A stretch of DNA of 64,000 nt from Aureispira sp964404215 (GTDB lineage: Bacteria > Bacteroidota > Bacteroidia > Chitinophagales > Saprospiraceae). This document shows, piece by piece, positions 26,259 through 34,134 of this stretch. Under the pieces are notes generated by a model that searched no databases, had not been told where the DNA came from, and saw nothing but the letters and a program-made list of their open reading frames with translations. Position numbers and translations under genes: made by a program. Location: positions 1 through 64,000 of the forward strand of contig CAYOJF010000007.1 of the NCBI GenBank assembly GCA_964404215.1, given 5' to 3'. Positions within the stretch are counted from its first letter, which is position 1. Every line of letters starts with the position of its first letter.

Positions 26259-27005
26259 ATGAAAAAGCTTCTACCGCTTGCCTTCTTTCTCTGTCTATAT
26301 CTAATAGCCTGTCAATCTCACACGCATCTTGTCCAGTCTGATACCAAATACATTGCGATCAGCAATACTCAACAAGCAGACCAAGACATTGAGCAAATGA
26401 TTGCCCCTTATAAAGAAAAAATGAGTGCTGAAATGAATACAGTCATTGGTACAACTACCAAAATGTTAACACTCATGAAACCAGAATCCAGCTTAGGAAA
26501 CTGGGCTGCGGATTTGGTATATCAAAAAACTGCCCAATATGTGGATGTTCCTGTCGATTTCGCTATTCTTAATTATGGTGGTCTCCGAATCCCTTCGCTA
26601 CCAAAAGGAGAAATCACCAAAAGTAAAGTTTTTGAACTAATGCCTTTCGATAACATTATGGTAGCGGTAGCTATAACAGGCAGCGAACTAGAACTACTCT
26701 TCAATAGAGCTGCACTAGGTGGCGGGTGGCCTATTAGTAGCCAAGTTAGCATGGCGATTCATAAAGAAAAAGCTCAAAATGTGCTCATCAATGGTAAAAA
26801 GATAGATCCTAAGAAATTGTACTATGTAGCTACCAATGATTATCTCGCTAATGGTGGTGATAAATGCTCGTTCCTGAAAGATAATAAAAAAGTAACGACC
26901 AATCGTCTCTTTCGAAACGTAATTATGGAATACATACAAGAGCAAACCAAAGCTGGTAAGCAGATTGATGCTAATATAGAAAAGAGAGTATTTTTACTAA
27001 AATAA
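26259..27005 (+). CDS. Lipoprotein with stand-alone 5'-nucleotidase C-terminal domain
   Basis: 248 aa. Lipobox LIAC (Cys18) then QSHTH. Residues about 50-245 match the substrate-binding C-terminal domain of UshA-type 5'-nucleotidases: MLTLMKPESSLGNWAADLVYQKT, FAILNYGGLRIPSLPKGEITKSKVFELMPFDN, and YYVATNDYLANGGDKCSFL. The N-terminal metallophosphatase domain is absent. In Bacteroidota these domains are often encoded by two adjacent genes; here the next gene is nth and no metallophosphatase lies nearby. The product may bind nucleosides or nucleotides, or pair with a distant catalytic subunit. Confidence 0.85.
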   Translation: MKKLLPLAFFLCLYLIACQSHTHLVQSDTKYIAISNTQQADQDIEQMIAPYKEKMSAEMNTVIGTTTKMLTLMKPESSLGNWAADLVYQKTAQYVDVPVDFAILNYGGLRIPSLPKGEITKSKVFELMPFDNIMVAVAITGSELELLFNRAALGGGWPISSQVSMAIHKEKAQNVLINGKKIDPKKLYYVATNDYLANGGDKCSFLKDNKKVTTNRLFRNVIMEYIQEQTKAGKQIDANIEKRVFLLK

Positions 27006-27010
27006 CAATC

Positions 27011-27667
27011 ATGACTAAGCAAGAAAAAGTAGCTGATATCACTCAGATGCTAGAAGGTTTCTATCCAGAAATTCCCATTCCATTAGATCACAAAGATAAT
27101 TATACGCTGCTGGTAGCAGTATTACTATCGGCTCAATGTACTGATGAACGTGTCAATCAGATAACGCCTGCTCTATTCGCAATGGCGGATAACCCCTATG
27201 ATATGGTCAAATGTACCGTAGATGAAATCAGGGCAATTATTCGTCCTTGTGGGCTTTCACCTCGCAAATCCAAAGCTATTCATCAGCTTTCGCAAATTCT
27301 GATTGATAAACATAATGGAGAAGTTCCTAAAAGTTTTGAAGCACTAGAAGAACTCCCAGGAGTAGGACACAAAACAGCCTCTGTAGTCATGTCTCAAGGA
27401 TTTGGAGTACCCGCTTTCCCTGTAGATACACACATACAACGTTTGGCTTGGAGATGGAAACTCAGTACAGGCAAAAATGTAGATAAAACGGAAAAAGACC
27501 TAAAAAGACTGTTTCCAAAAGAACTTTGGAATCGCCTTCATTTGCAGATTATTTTCTTTGGTAGAGAATATTGTCCTGCTAGAGGACATAATCCTTTTGA
27601 ATGCCCTATCTGCAAAAAGTATGGCAGAAAAACAATGCTAGACGACTACGAAAAAAAGAAGAAATAA
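27011..27667 (+). CDS. nth: Endonuclease III (DNA glycosylase/AP lyase) with altered Fe-S loop
   Basis: 218 aa. Helix-hairpin-helix LEELPGVGHKTASVVM with catalytic Lys121, and catalytic Asp139 in FPVDTHIQRL, both at the E. coli Nth spacing. It removes oxidised pyrimidines and cleaves the abasic site. The C-terminal loop is unusual: Cys188, Cys198 and Cys201 are seen, but the spacing is C-x9-C-x2-C and no fourth Cys follows, so the [4Fe-4S] cluster is probably missing or altered. The gene lies 5 bases after the 5'-nucleotidase-type lipoprotein gene and 8 bases before dcd. Confidence 0.93.
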   Translation: MTKQEKVADITQMLEGFYPEIPIPLDHKDNYTLLVAVLLSAQCTDERVNQITPALFAMADNPYDMVKCTVDEIRAIIRPCGLSPRKSKAIHQLSQILIDKHNGEVPKSFEALEELPGVGHKTASVVMSQGFGVPAFPVDTHIQRLAWRWKLSTGKNVDKTEKDLKRLFPKELWNRLHLQIIFFGREYCPARGHNPFECPICKKYGRKTMLDDYEKKKK

Positions 27668-27675
27668 AACACACT

Positions 27676-28212
27676 ATGATACTATCTGACAAAGAAATAT
27701 TGAAGGCGATAGATGCCAAACAAATCGTTATAGATCCTTTTGACAAAAGTTGCTTAGGGACAAACTCTTATGATGTTCATCTAGGAAAATATTTGGCGAC
27801 CTATACCAATAGAATATTGGACGCTAAAAAACATAACCCTATCGAAATATTTGAAATCCCTGAAGAAGGCTATGTCTTAGAATCAGGCATCTTATATCTA
27901 GGAGTAACCGAAGAGTACACCGAAACACACAATACCGTTCCATTTCTAGAAGGAAAATCTAGTGTTGGTCGTCTGGGTATTGATATTCATGCTACAGCAG
28001 GAAAAGGTGATGTCGGTTTTTGCAACACGTGGACACTCGAAATTTCTTGCACCCATCCTGTTCGTATTTATGCCGGGATGCCTATTGGGCAACTTATTTA
28101 TTTTACGGTGCAAGGTGATATTGAGAACTATTACAACAAAAAAGTAAATGCTAAATACAACGAACGAACCATCAAACCCGTAGAATCTATGATGTGGAAA
28201 AATAAATTTTAA
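27676..28212 (+). CDS. dcd: dCTP deaminase
   Basis: 178 aa from the ATG at 27676; an in-frame ATG at 27601 lies inside nth. Signatures are SCLGTNSYDVHLGKYL (trimer and substrate loop), LGVTEEYTETHNTVPFLEGKSSVGRLGIDIHATAGKGDVGF (catalytic Glu in LEGKSSVGR and the H-A-T-A-G segment), and MPIGQLIYF. It converts dCTP to dUTP in the cytosol. The nth/dcd pairing, both concerned with DNA precursor or base quality, may be coincidental but they are only 8 bases apart. Confidence 0.93.
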   Translation: MILSDKEILKAIDAKQIVIDPFDKSCLGTNSYDVHLGKYLATYTNRILDAKKHNPIEIFEIPEEGYVLESGILYLGVTEEYTETHNTVPFLEGKSSVGRLGIDIHATAGKGDVGFCNTWTLEISCTHPVRIYAGMPIGQLIYFTVQGDIENYYNKKVNAKYNERTIKPVESMMWKNKF

Positions 28213-28217
28213 CCGCT

Positions 28218-28892
28218 ATGTCCAATCCAATAATAGACTACTACGATGAATTGGCTCCTCGTTATGATCAAGACCGTTTTGCCAATACTTATGGCAATTA
28301 TATTCATAGCCAAGAGCTAACTATTCTAGCCAAATATATGGCAAAAAATAGCTCACAAAAAAGCTTAGATGTAGCCTGCGGCACTGGTCGTTTTTTGGAT
28401 TGGACAACTCATGGAGTAGATGCTAGCAAGGAAATGCTACGAGTTGCTCAAGGTAAATTCCCACAAAAAATACTCATTCAGTCCAATGCTGACCGAATGC
28501 CTTTTGAGGACAATAGTTTTGATACTATCATCTGTTTTCATTTATTGATGCACTTAGACAAAGACTTGACATCGGCTATTTTTGAAGAGTTTCGTCGAGT
28601 ACTCAAAGTGGGAGGACAAGTAATTTTTGATGTTCCTTCCAAACATAGACGAGATCGTACCAGCTATCAATCAAAAGGCTGGCATGGAGCCAATAGTTTT
28701 TATTGGAAAGAAATTGAAGCCTTGACTTCACGGGGCTGGCAGCTTAAAAACAGTCATGGCATTGGCTTTTTTCCTATCCATCGAATCCCTAAACGTCTAC
28801 GAAAAAGCTGTACCACTCTAGATACACTATTCTCCAATTCTCCTTTGAAAAAATACGCTTCCTATCTAGTATTTAGACTGATAAAAACATGA
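28218..28892 (+). CDS. Class I SAM-dependent methyltransferase
   Basis: 224 aa of the Methyltransf_11 type: SLDVACGTGRFLDW (motif I, AdoMet binding), DASKEMLRVAQ (motif II, acidic ribose contact), DRMPFEDNSFDTIICFHLLMHL and VLKVGGQVIFDVP. Small-molecule methyltransferases of this form act on quinones, sugars or lipids; no substrate is apparent. Its TGA overlaps the ATG of the VanW gene (ATGA), so the two are translationally coupled and probably share a pathway. Confidence 0.85.
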   Translation: MSNPIIDYYDELAPRYDQDRFANTYGNYIHSQELTILAKYMAKNSSQKSLDVACGTGRFLDWTTHGVDASKEMLRVAQGKFPQKILIQSNADRMPFEDNSFDTIICFHLLMHLDKDLTSAIFEEFRRVLKVGGQVIFDVPSKHRRDRTSYQSKGWHGANSFYWKEIEALTSRGWQLKNSHGIGFFPIHRIPKRLRKSCTTLDTLFSNSPLKKYASYLVFRLIKT

Positions 28893-29608
28893 GAAAAATC
28901 ATCCGTAAATATACTCCCTATGCTCTAAAGATCCATTGGCAATTGACCAAGAGGTATTGGCAGGATAAACAAACAAAAATCCATCATCAGTTTGCCCTAA
29001 AAGGCACGCCACATCCTAAAGCGAGTCATAAACTATCGCTTCAGCAACCTATCAAAAAAAGCTATCTCTATGAAAACAAAGTTCACAATCTTAAACTTGG
29101 TAGTCAGAAAATAAACCAAATAGTCATCAAACCACAACAAACACTCTCTTTTTGGAAAACGCTACAAGCTCCTACCGCTCAAAATGGTTACAAGAAAGGT
29201 AGAAATATTGTGAATGGTGTTTTGAGTGAAGATATTGGTGGAGGGCTATGCCAGTTGTCTGGCATCTTATATCATTTAGCCCTCTTGGGTGGGCTTACAG
29301 TTCTAGAGCGTCACCATCATTCATTAGATATTTATACAGAAGAAGCTCGGTACAGCCCTTTAGGGGCAGACGCTACGGTTGTTTATGGTTACAAAGATTT
29401 GCGTATTCAAAACCCATTTGATTTCCCTATCTATTTTGATTTTGATATAAACACCTCTCGAATTATTGCCTATCTATATTCCCCTAACCTAATTCCTCAA
29501 CAACAACTTGATTTTCGGAGAGATTACTATGGCAACACTTGCCATGTTCATTGTGTCAATCAAACTGGACAGGTGGTTGGGGAGTCTATTTATACGATTC
29601 CTTCTTAG
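28889..29608 (+). CDS. VanW family protein
   Basis: 239 aa, overlapping the methyltransferase gene by 4 bases. The core YENKVHNLKLGSQKINQIVI, FWKTLQAPTAQNGYKKGRNIVNGVLSEDIGGGLCQLSGILYHLALLGGL and HSLDIY define VanW. Conserved G-G-G-x-C-Q and H-S are present. No signal peptide; the N-terminus is basic. VanW occurs in some vancomycin-resistance clusters but most members, like this one, have no resistance context and unknown function. Confidence 0.88.
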   Translation: MRKIIRKYTPYALKIHWQLTKRYWQDKQTKIHHQFALKGTPHPKASHKLSLQQPIKKSYLYENKVHNLKLGSQKINQIVIKPQQTLSFWKTLQAPTAQNGYKKGRNIVNGVLSEDIGGGLCQLSGILYHLALLGGLTVLERHHHSLDIYTEEARYSPLGADATVVYGYKDLRIQNPFDFPIYFDFDINTSRIIAYLYSPNLIPQQQLDFRRDYYGNTCHVHCVNQTGQVVGESIYTIPS

Positions 29609-29660
29609 TATCTCCCTGTAGATTTCATCCATAGCATACTGTAATACTGGATTACTAACT

Positions 29661-30572
29661 TTAATTCATTTTATACTTTGCTCTATATTCTGTTGGGCTA
29701 ATGCCCTCTCTTTTCTTGAATAATCTTGAAAAGTAAGGTGGATATTCAAATCCTAAGGAGTAAGCGACTTCCGCAACAGTAGTATTCGGTTGTAGTAAGC
29801 TATTCTTAGCTTTATCTATCAACTGCAACTGTAAATGTTCTGTAGTAGTTTTGCCCGTTTCTTTTTTGAGTGTATCACTTAAGTAGCGTTGTGAAACGGA
29901 CATCTTATTGGCGATTTGTTCTATGCTAGGAATTCCTTTTTCTTCTAGTTCTCCCGAATCAAAATAGCTTGTTATTAGCCTATCCAATCGTTCTAGCAAG
30001 CTACTAGAAAGTTCTTTCCGATTCAAAAATTGGCGTTCATAAAAACGCATCGCATATTTAAGAAGTGTACTGAGTTGTGAGATGATAATATCTTTACTGA
30101 ACTCATCTTGATTGTTTTGATATTCTATTTCAATATTTTCCACAATCAATTCTATCTGCTTTTCTTCTTTCGGAGAAAGATGTAATGCCTCATTGACCGA
30201 ATAGGAAAAGAAGCTGTATTTTTTTATCTGTTCTGCCAATTCGGTTCCCTTCAGAAAATCTTCATGAAAATTAATCGAAAAACCTTTTTGCTCATACACC
30301 ACACTATTATCCCATTGCAATACTTGTCTAGGGGCTATAAAAATGAGTGCCCCATTCGTAAAGTCATATTTTGTTCTGCCATAGTTTAAATCACCTTTTA
30401 CAATTTTTTTAAAACTAATCGAATAACAATCGTTAGTAATTGGGGGCGAACTTTCTCTTGGGCATGGCAAAAAACCTCCCCCTCTGGCAGTAAAAACACT
30501 CAACATAGGGTGTTCTGGACGAGGCAGTTCTATATAATCTAAATAAGAAGCTAATGTTTTGAAATGTTTCAT
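29661..30572 (-). CDS. AraC family transcriptional regulator
   Basis: 303 aa. The C-terminal about 100 residues carry the double helix-turn-helix: SIEQIANKMSVSQRYLSDTLKKETG (first HTH) and TTVAEVAYSLGFEYPPYFSRLFKKREGISPTEYR (second HTH and AraC signature). The N-terminal region (residues 1-190) is a cupin-like sensor (GALIFIAPRQVLQW). It is the last gene of a three-gene minus-strand set with a membrane protein and an SDR reductase, and probably regulates that set. Inducer unknown. Confidence 0.9.
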   Translation of the reverse strand: MKHFKTLASYLDYIELPRPEHPMLSVFTARGGGFLPCPRESSPPITNDCYSISFKKIVKGDLNYGRTKYDFTNGALIFIAPRQVLQWDNSVVYEQKGFSINFHEDFLKGTELAEQIKKYSFFSYSVNEALHLSPKEEKQIELIVENIEIEYQNNQDEFSKDIIISQLSTLLKYAMRFYERQFLNRKELSSSLLERLDRLITSYFDSGELEEKGIPSIEQIANKMSVSQRYLSDTLKKETGKTTTEHLQLQLIDKAKNSLLQPNTTVAEVAYSLGFEYPPYFSRLFKKREGISPTEYRAKYKMN

Positions 30573-30588
30573 GTCGTTATTGAATTTT

Positions 30589-31092
30589 TCACATCTTTCC
30601 CAATGATAATAGTTGTTGATGATATGTATTCATTCTAGCATATGCCGTACCATCAATCAACAATATGACTACTAATATAGCTATAATAGTAATAAAACTT
30701 GCTCGCCAAACAGGTGTATCAAACAACATAATACCTACCGAACAAACAATAATAATTAATGGAATTATGGTAAACACAATTGTTTGGTATTCTTTTAGGG
30801 TTCCTTCTGAACGTGTGATTTCTGATCTTACTAAAGCCACCGAATCACTCTCATACATGGCAGGGAAATTAGCTAATCGTCCCTTATTAGTAAAATATAA
30901 CCCTAAGCCAATTATTATAAGTACAACTCCTCCTACTAAAGTAGGAATAACATATGCTTTGGCTACTTCGGTTTTTCCCCATTGCCAAAAACCAATACTT
31001 GCCAATACAAATAGAACTCCAAAAAGAATAAAAAAAGGAGTCGAAAACAGTTCAGACTTCACCCAATTTGTTGAGGCTTTCAAAATATCCAT
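30589..31092 (-). CDS. Hypothetical four-TM membrane protein
   Basis: 167 aa with hydrophobic segments at about residues 16-37, 45-66, 103-124 and 129-147. The middle loop has TRSEGTLKEYQTI, which may face the periplasm. No known family motif. It lies 16 bases after the start-side neighbour AraC gene and 22 bases before the SDR gene stop, so all three form one minus-strand unit. Small membrane proteins of this kind are common beside AraC/SDR pairs in Bacteroidota. Confidence 0.7.
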   Translation of the reverse strand: MDILKASTNWVKSELFSTPFFILFGVLFVLASIGFWQWGKTEVAKAYVIPTLVGGVVLIIIGLGLYFTNKGRLANFPAMYESDSVALVRSEITRSEGTLKEYQTIVFTIIPLIIIVCSVGIMLFDTPVWRASFITIIAILVVILLIDGTAYARMNTYHQQLLSLGKM

Positions 31093-31114
31093 GTTTATTT
31101 TTCTATGAAGTAGT

Positions 31115-32065
31115 TTAAAAATTCCATTTAACCCCAGTCATCTTCTCCGAAAGGTCCCATAATTTTTGGGATACGGCTTGGTCTTTAGCGTGAGGCTCTA
31201 TATGATGTGCTCCAACAGGACCGACCCAATTACTGCGTCCTGTTGGACCATAAAAGGCTTTTTGATCTAGATGCTCTTCTGTAGCACACATCAATTCAGG
31301 ATAAGCTCCATTTTCAGCTGGCTGTGTTAATGGTGACATCATCATTAAACCTGCAATAATCTTCATTACTCTGCTACCACTAGTGTTGATGAGGTTGGTT
31401 CGAGAAGAGCCTGGATGACAAGCATAAGCTTTGACAACTGTTTGACCTGCTTTATCTAATCGACGCTGCAACTCATAGATTGACATGATTTGAGCCAATT
31501 TACTTTGACTATAAGCTTTATTAGCAGTATAATCTTTATCCCAATTCAGGTCGTCAAATTTGATCGTCTTTATCCCCATGTCATACCCCATACTACCTAC
31601 TGTTACAATACGACCTTGAGATTTTTTAATCAATGGATATAACAACGCCTGTAAGGTGAAATGTCCAAAGTAATTAACCCCCATTTGACTTTCCCATCCA
31701 TCTACTGTTATTTTTTGAGTAGGCACTTGTGCTATTGCCGCATTACACATCAGAGCGTCTATACGGGTTAATTTTTCCAACACGGCTGCTGCTGCTTTTT
31801 TTACAGAAGCCTGTTCTGCCAAGTCCATTTGTACCGACAATACCTTTATGTTATTACCCAATTCCTGTTTCAAAAGAGCAATTGTATCCGCTGTTTTCTG
31901 AGGATTACGATTGAGCATCAGTACTTCTGCTCCCTTTGAGAGTAATATTTTTGCGGCCTCAAATCCTGTTCCGCTTGTGGTCCCTGTGATAACAAATGTT
32001 TTGTTACTTATATTTCCAATTCTATCAGGTGTCCATCCTTCTTTACCAAATTGATTTGTCTTCAT
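31115..32065 (-). CDS. Short-chain dehydrogenase/reductase
   Basis: 316 aa. NAD(P)-binding TGTTSGTGFEAAK (TGxxxGxG), LMCNAAIAQVP (NNAG-like), the catalytic Ser in IVTVGSMGY, and YSQSKLAQIM (catalytic Tyr-x-x-x-Lys). The length and the C-terminal ENGAYPELMCATEE/YGPTGRSNWVG segment match the retinol-dehydrogenase/protochlorophyllide-reductase-like SDR group common in bacteria. Cytosolic oxidoreductase of unknown substrate. First gene of the unit with the membrane protein and AraC regulator; a TATCTTTG box on the minus strand at 32099-32106 could be its promoter. Confidence 0.9.
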   Translation of the reverse strand: MKTNQFGKEGWTPDRIGNISNKTFVITGTTSGTGFEAAKILLSKGAEVLMLNRNPQKTADTIALLKQELGNNIKVLSVQMDLAEQASVKKAAAAVLEKLTRIDALMCNAAIAQVPTQKITVDGWESQMGVNYFGHFTLQALLYPLIKKSQGRIVTVGSMGYDMGIKTIKFDDLNWDKDYTANKAYSQSKLAQIMSIYELQRRLDKAGQTVVKAYACHPGSSRTNLINTSGSRVMKIIAGLMMMSPLTQPAENGAYPELMCATEEHLDQKAFYGPTGRSNWVGPVGAHHIEPHAKDQAVSQKLWDLSEKMTGVKWNF

Positions 32066-32098
32066 TGTTGCTTGTCTTTGTTATTTCTAAGAATAAGA

Positions 32099-32106
32099 CA
32101 AAGATA
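32099..32106 (-). promoter_or_regulatory. Probable -7 box of the SDR operon
   Basis: On the minus strand this reads TATCTTTG, fitting TAnnTTTG, 33 bases before the SDR ATG. No -33 TTTG is found at the usual distance. Confidence 0.35.
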
Positions 32107-32128
32107 GCGTAAAAAATAATCGACTTCC

Positions 32129-32281
32129 TTACACAGATTTTCGAATGGTGTATACTTTTTGGTTGTTGTTATACACTTCTGAAATTTTATAGCCCCTTGG
32201 GATAAGATGATACCAGTTCTCTATATTTTTTCTTACCTTTTTTATCCAATCTTTTGAAATAATCTGATGCTTTTCATTCAC
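32129..32281 (-). CDS. Possible small ORF or frameshifted tail after HD-Pnk
   Basis: A 51-codon frame opening with GTG at 32281 and ending TAA at 32131-32129. It encodes 50 aa beginning VNEKHQIISKDW, mixed charged and aromatic, and the frame is open without stop for about 60 codons from inside the end of the HD-Pnk gene. It could be a separate small gene, or a C-terminal extension of HD-Pnk put out of frame, because the HD-Pnk end and this frame differ by one base. No family is recognised, and the start codon is weak. Confidence 0.3.
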   Translation of the reverse strand: MNEKHQIISKDWIKKVRKNIENWYHLIPRGYKISEVYNNNQKVYTIRKSV

Positions 32282-32291
32282 AGTGATCCCA

Positions 32292-33377
32292 TCAATTCCG
32301 TTCCCACATCACCTCATGCCCTTCACTAGCGATAGGTATCTCCAAAGCACGAAACATCTTTTCTAGTGTTTTGACGGGTATAGTCGCTCTACGCCTATCT
32401 AGAATATTTTTCTTAGAAGTTTCTACATAGATGATTTTGAAATAAGGATTGTAAGGAGCCAGTTTATTGGTTATTTTTTGTCGCATTTCGACTGTCAGAT
32501 TCGTACTATTCCATACGAAAGATTGTTTTTGGGCGGCATATTTTTTAGCTTGTTCATAAGCTATTTGAGCCACTTTACCTTGCCTCTTTTTATCCGTTGG
32601 TTTTATTTTTTGTGCCACTCGGATCGCATCTAAACTGACAATAGGCAAATCTAAAGTAGCTGCCTTGGTATCCTTACCACTTCCTGGCATTCCTACCATG
32701 ATAATGACTTCAAAAGCAGTATCATCATATAAAGTGCTGGGATAAAGGTCTTTTTTTTGAAAATATTTGAACTGACTGTGCTTATTAACAAATTCCTTCG
32801 GCTGATTCCAGCAACCTTGCTCTTCACAAAAAAGGCGATATAACTCAATTCTTTCCAAAAAATCATCCTGTCCAATGCTTTTTCGACCACGTACATCCGA
32901 ACGAGCTAATAAATACAATTGCTCATTAGATATTCGAAGACTCGCTTGATAAGCCGCCAAATTAGGATTGGCCTTCTCCAAACACCAAATCGGCAATCCA
33001 TGTAATCGAATCAAAGCACAAATTTGTTCTCGTTGTCTCAATGGCATTGCCCACAACATGGCCCTAGCTATTTGCTCTCCTACTTTAGCATGTTTGGGAG
33101 CACGAATATAACCCTCTTCGTCTGTCATTGTACAGATTGGCTTTGCCACATCATGCAAAAGAGCTGACCAAGCCAAAGTAGCTTTATCGTATTCCTCGAG
33201 TTGTTGAAACTCTTCTGACTTCAACAATTCATTGACAACCATTTTGGTATGAATACCAACATCTCCCTCTGCATGAAAAACAGGATCTTGTGGACAATTT
33301 ATCATATCCTGAAACCACCCTAACTTTTCTATATACTCCCAATTCGGTTGATAATTATCGAGCCATACTTTTTTCAT
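32292..33377 (-). CDS. HD-Pnk: 2',3'-phosphoesterase HD domain fused to 5'-OH polynucleotide kinase
   Basis: 361 aa from the ATG at 33377; an in-frame ATG at 33419 would give 375 aa, and the choice is open. Numbered on the 375-aa form: the HD domain (48-180) has His57, His89-Asp90 in ALLHDVAKP, His110, His140 and Asp175. The kinase has the P-loop GMPGSGKD (243-250), SLDAIR (262-267) with the general-base Asp and Arg of Pnkp kinases, WNSTNLT, and the Arg-rich lid RRRATIP. This matches Runella HD-Pnk, which heals 2',3'-cyclic phosphate and 5'-OH ends. It overlaps the ligase gene upstream, so the two act together in break repair. Confidence 0.9.
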   Translation of the reverse strand: MKKVWLDNYQPNWEYIEKLGWFQDMINCPQDPVFHAEGDVGIHTKMVVNELLKSEEFQQLEEYDKATLAWSALLHDVAKPICTMTDEEGYIRAPKHAKVGEQIARAMLWAMPLRQREQICALIRLHGLPIWCLEKANPNLAAYQASLRISNEQLYLLARSDVRGRKSIGQDDFLERIELYRLFCEEQGCWNQPKEFVNKHSQFKYFQKKDLYPSTLYDDTAFEVIIMVGMPGSGKDTKAATLDLPIVSLDAIRVAQKIKPTDKKRQGKVAQIAYEQAKKYAAQKQSFVWNSTNLTVEMRQKITNKLAPYNPYFKIIYVETSKKNILDRRRATIPVKTLEKMFRALEIPIASEGHEVMWERN

Positions 33378-34014
33378 ACCAAAGTGTAGCTCGTTTCCAG
33401 TTTTTAGTCCAGTGTTCATTTGTTTTTACATGGTTTTTTCGTACATATTTCAGTACCTTTTCTTTAAAATCAATAGATTGAAAAGCACTGGTTTGACACA
33501 AGACGACACCTTCGCAAGCTCCACCAAATACACTTCCTTCTTTCATACGAGTTGCAATAAGGTTTCTTATGTTCTCTACAGAAAAAACACCCATTTCCAA
33601 TACAGGAGCCGTTGCCAAGCCCAATGCTTCTGCATAGAAAACCACTTCTTCCCAACTCAGCCACTCCTCCTCTACCCGAATCGCAAAAACATAAAAATGA
33701 TAAGACAACTGTTCATATTCGATGCTATGAATTCCATATAAGTTTTCACCAAACACTTCTAAATCTCCTAAATCATGTTGCACTCTATTCCAAATTTCCC
33801 ACATATTACCTGCCCAAGGATTACGAGTTGGAGCAGTATGCGAACGAGCATAAACCCCTGTTGATTTCAAACAGGTATTCTCTCCATCCAATTTTTCGGT
33901 AATGACAATAGGATTTTCTAACAAATCCTCCCATTCCCACAAAATTTTATCATCAGAAGTAACTCCTTCCGAAAAAGGTAGGTGATAAGTACGACCATAT
34001 TTTTGAGACTGCAT
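33355..34014 (-). CDS. ATP-dependent RNA/polynucleotide ligase paired with HD-Pnk
   Basis: 219 aa from the ATG at 34014. A longer frame reaching 34122 runs through a terminator hairpin and is rejected. Nucleotidyltransferase motifs: motif I TEKLDGEN with nucleotidyl Lys41, YARSH (54-59), GENLYGIHSI (89-97), YVFAIRV (108-114), EGVVL (168-172, motif IV) and DFKEKVLKYVRK (motif V). The small size and absence of an OB or BRCT domain place it with Rnl2-like ligases rather than DNA ligase. It would seal ends prepared by the co-encoded HD-Pnk. The genes overlap by 23 or 65 bases depending on the HD-Pnk start. Confidence 0.88.
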   Translation of the reverse strand: MQSQKYGRTYHLPFSEGVTSDDKILWEWEDLLENPIVITEKLDGENTCLKSTGVYARSHTAPTRNPWAGNMWEIWNRVQHDLGDLEVFGENLYGIHSIEYEQLSYHFYVFAIRVEEEWLSWEEVVFYAEALGLATAPVLEMGVFSVENIRNLIATRMKEGSVFGGACEGVVLCQTSAFQSIDFKEKVLKYVRKNHVKTNEHWTKNWKRATLWYEKSMAR

Positions 34015-34065
34015 GACTTTTTTTATTCCCTCTAACTCTATTCTCCATGCGAATCGTTCCGAACA

Positions 34066-34107
34066 AAATAAAAAAAGTCCCTTATGTTCCGAAAGAACAT
34101 AAGGGAC
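34066..34107 (-). terminator. Terminator of the DUF5606 gene
   Basis: A perfect 13-base inverted repeat, GTCCCTTATGTTC (34077-34089) and GAACATAAGGGAC (34095-34107), loop CGAAA. In the minus direction the stem is followed by TTTTTTTATTTT. It lies 28 bases after the DUF5606 stop and separates that gene from the ligase/HD-Pnk unit. Confidence 0.85.
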
Positions 34108-34134
34108 CTGCCGAATAAACAATTAAAAATTAAT

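Noticed and set aside
28889..29608. VanW as evidence of glycopeptide resistance
   Set aside because: None of the other van genes is near. VanW-type proteins occur widely without resistance.
33355..34122. Longer N-terminal form of the ligase beginning at 34122
   Set aside because: It would pass through the terminator hairpin at 34077-34107 and add residues unlike any ligase. The ATG at 34014 gives a normal start.
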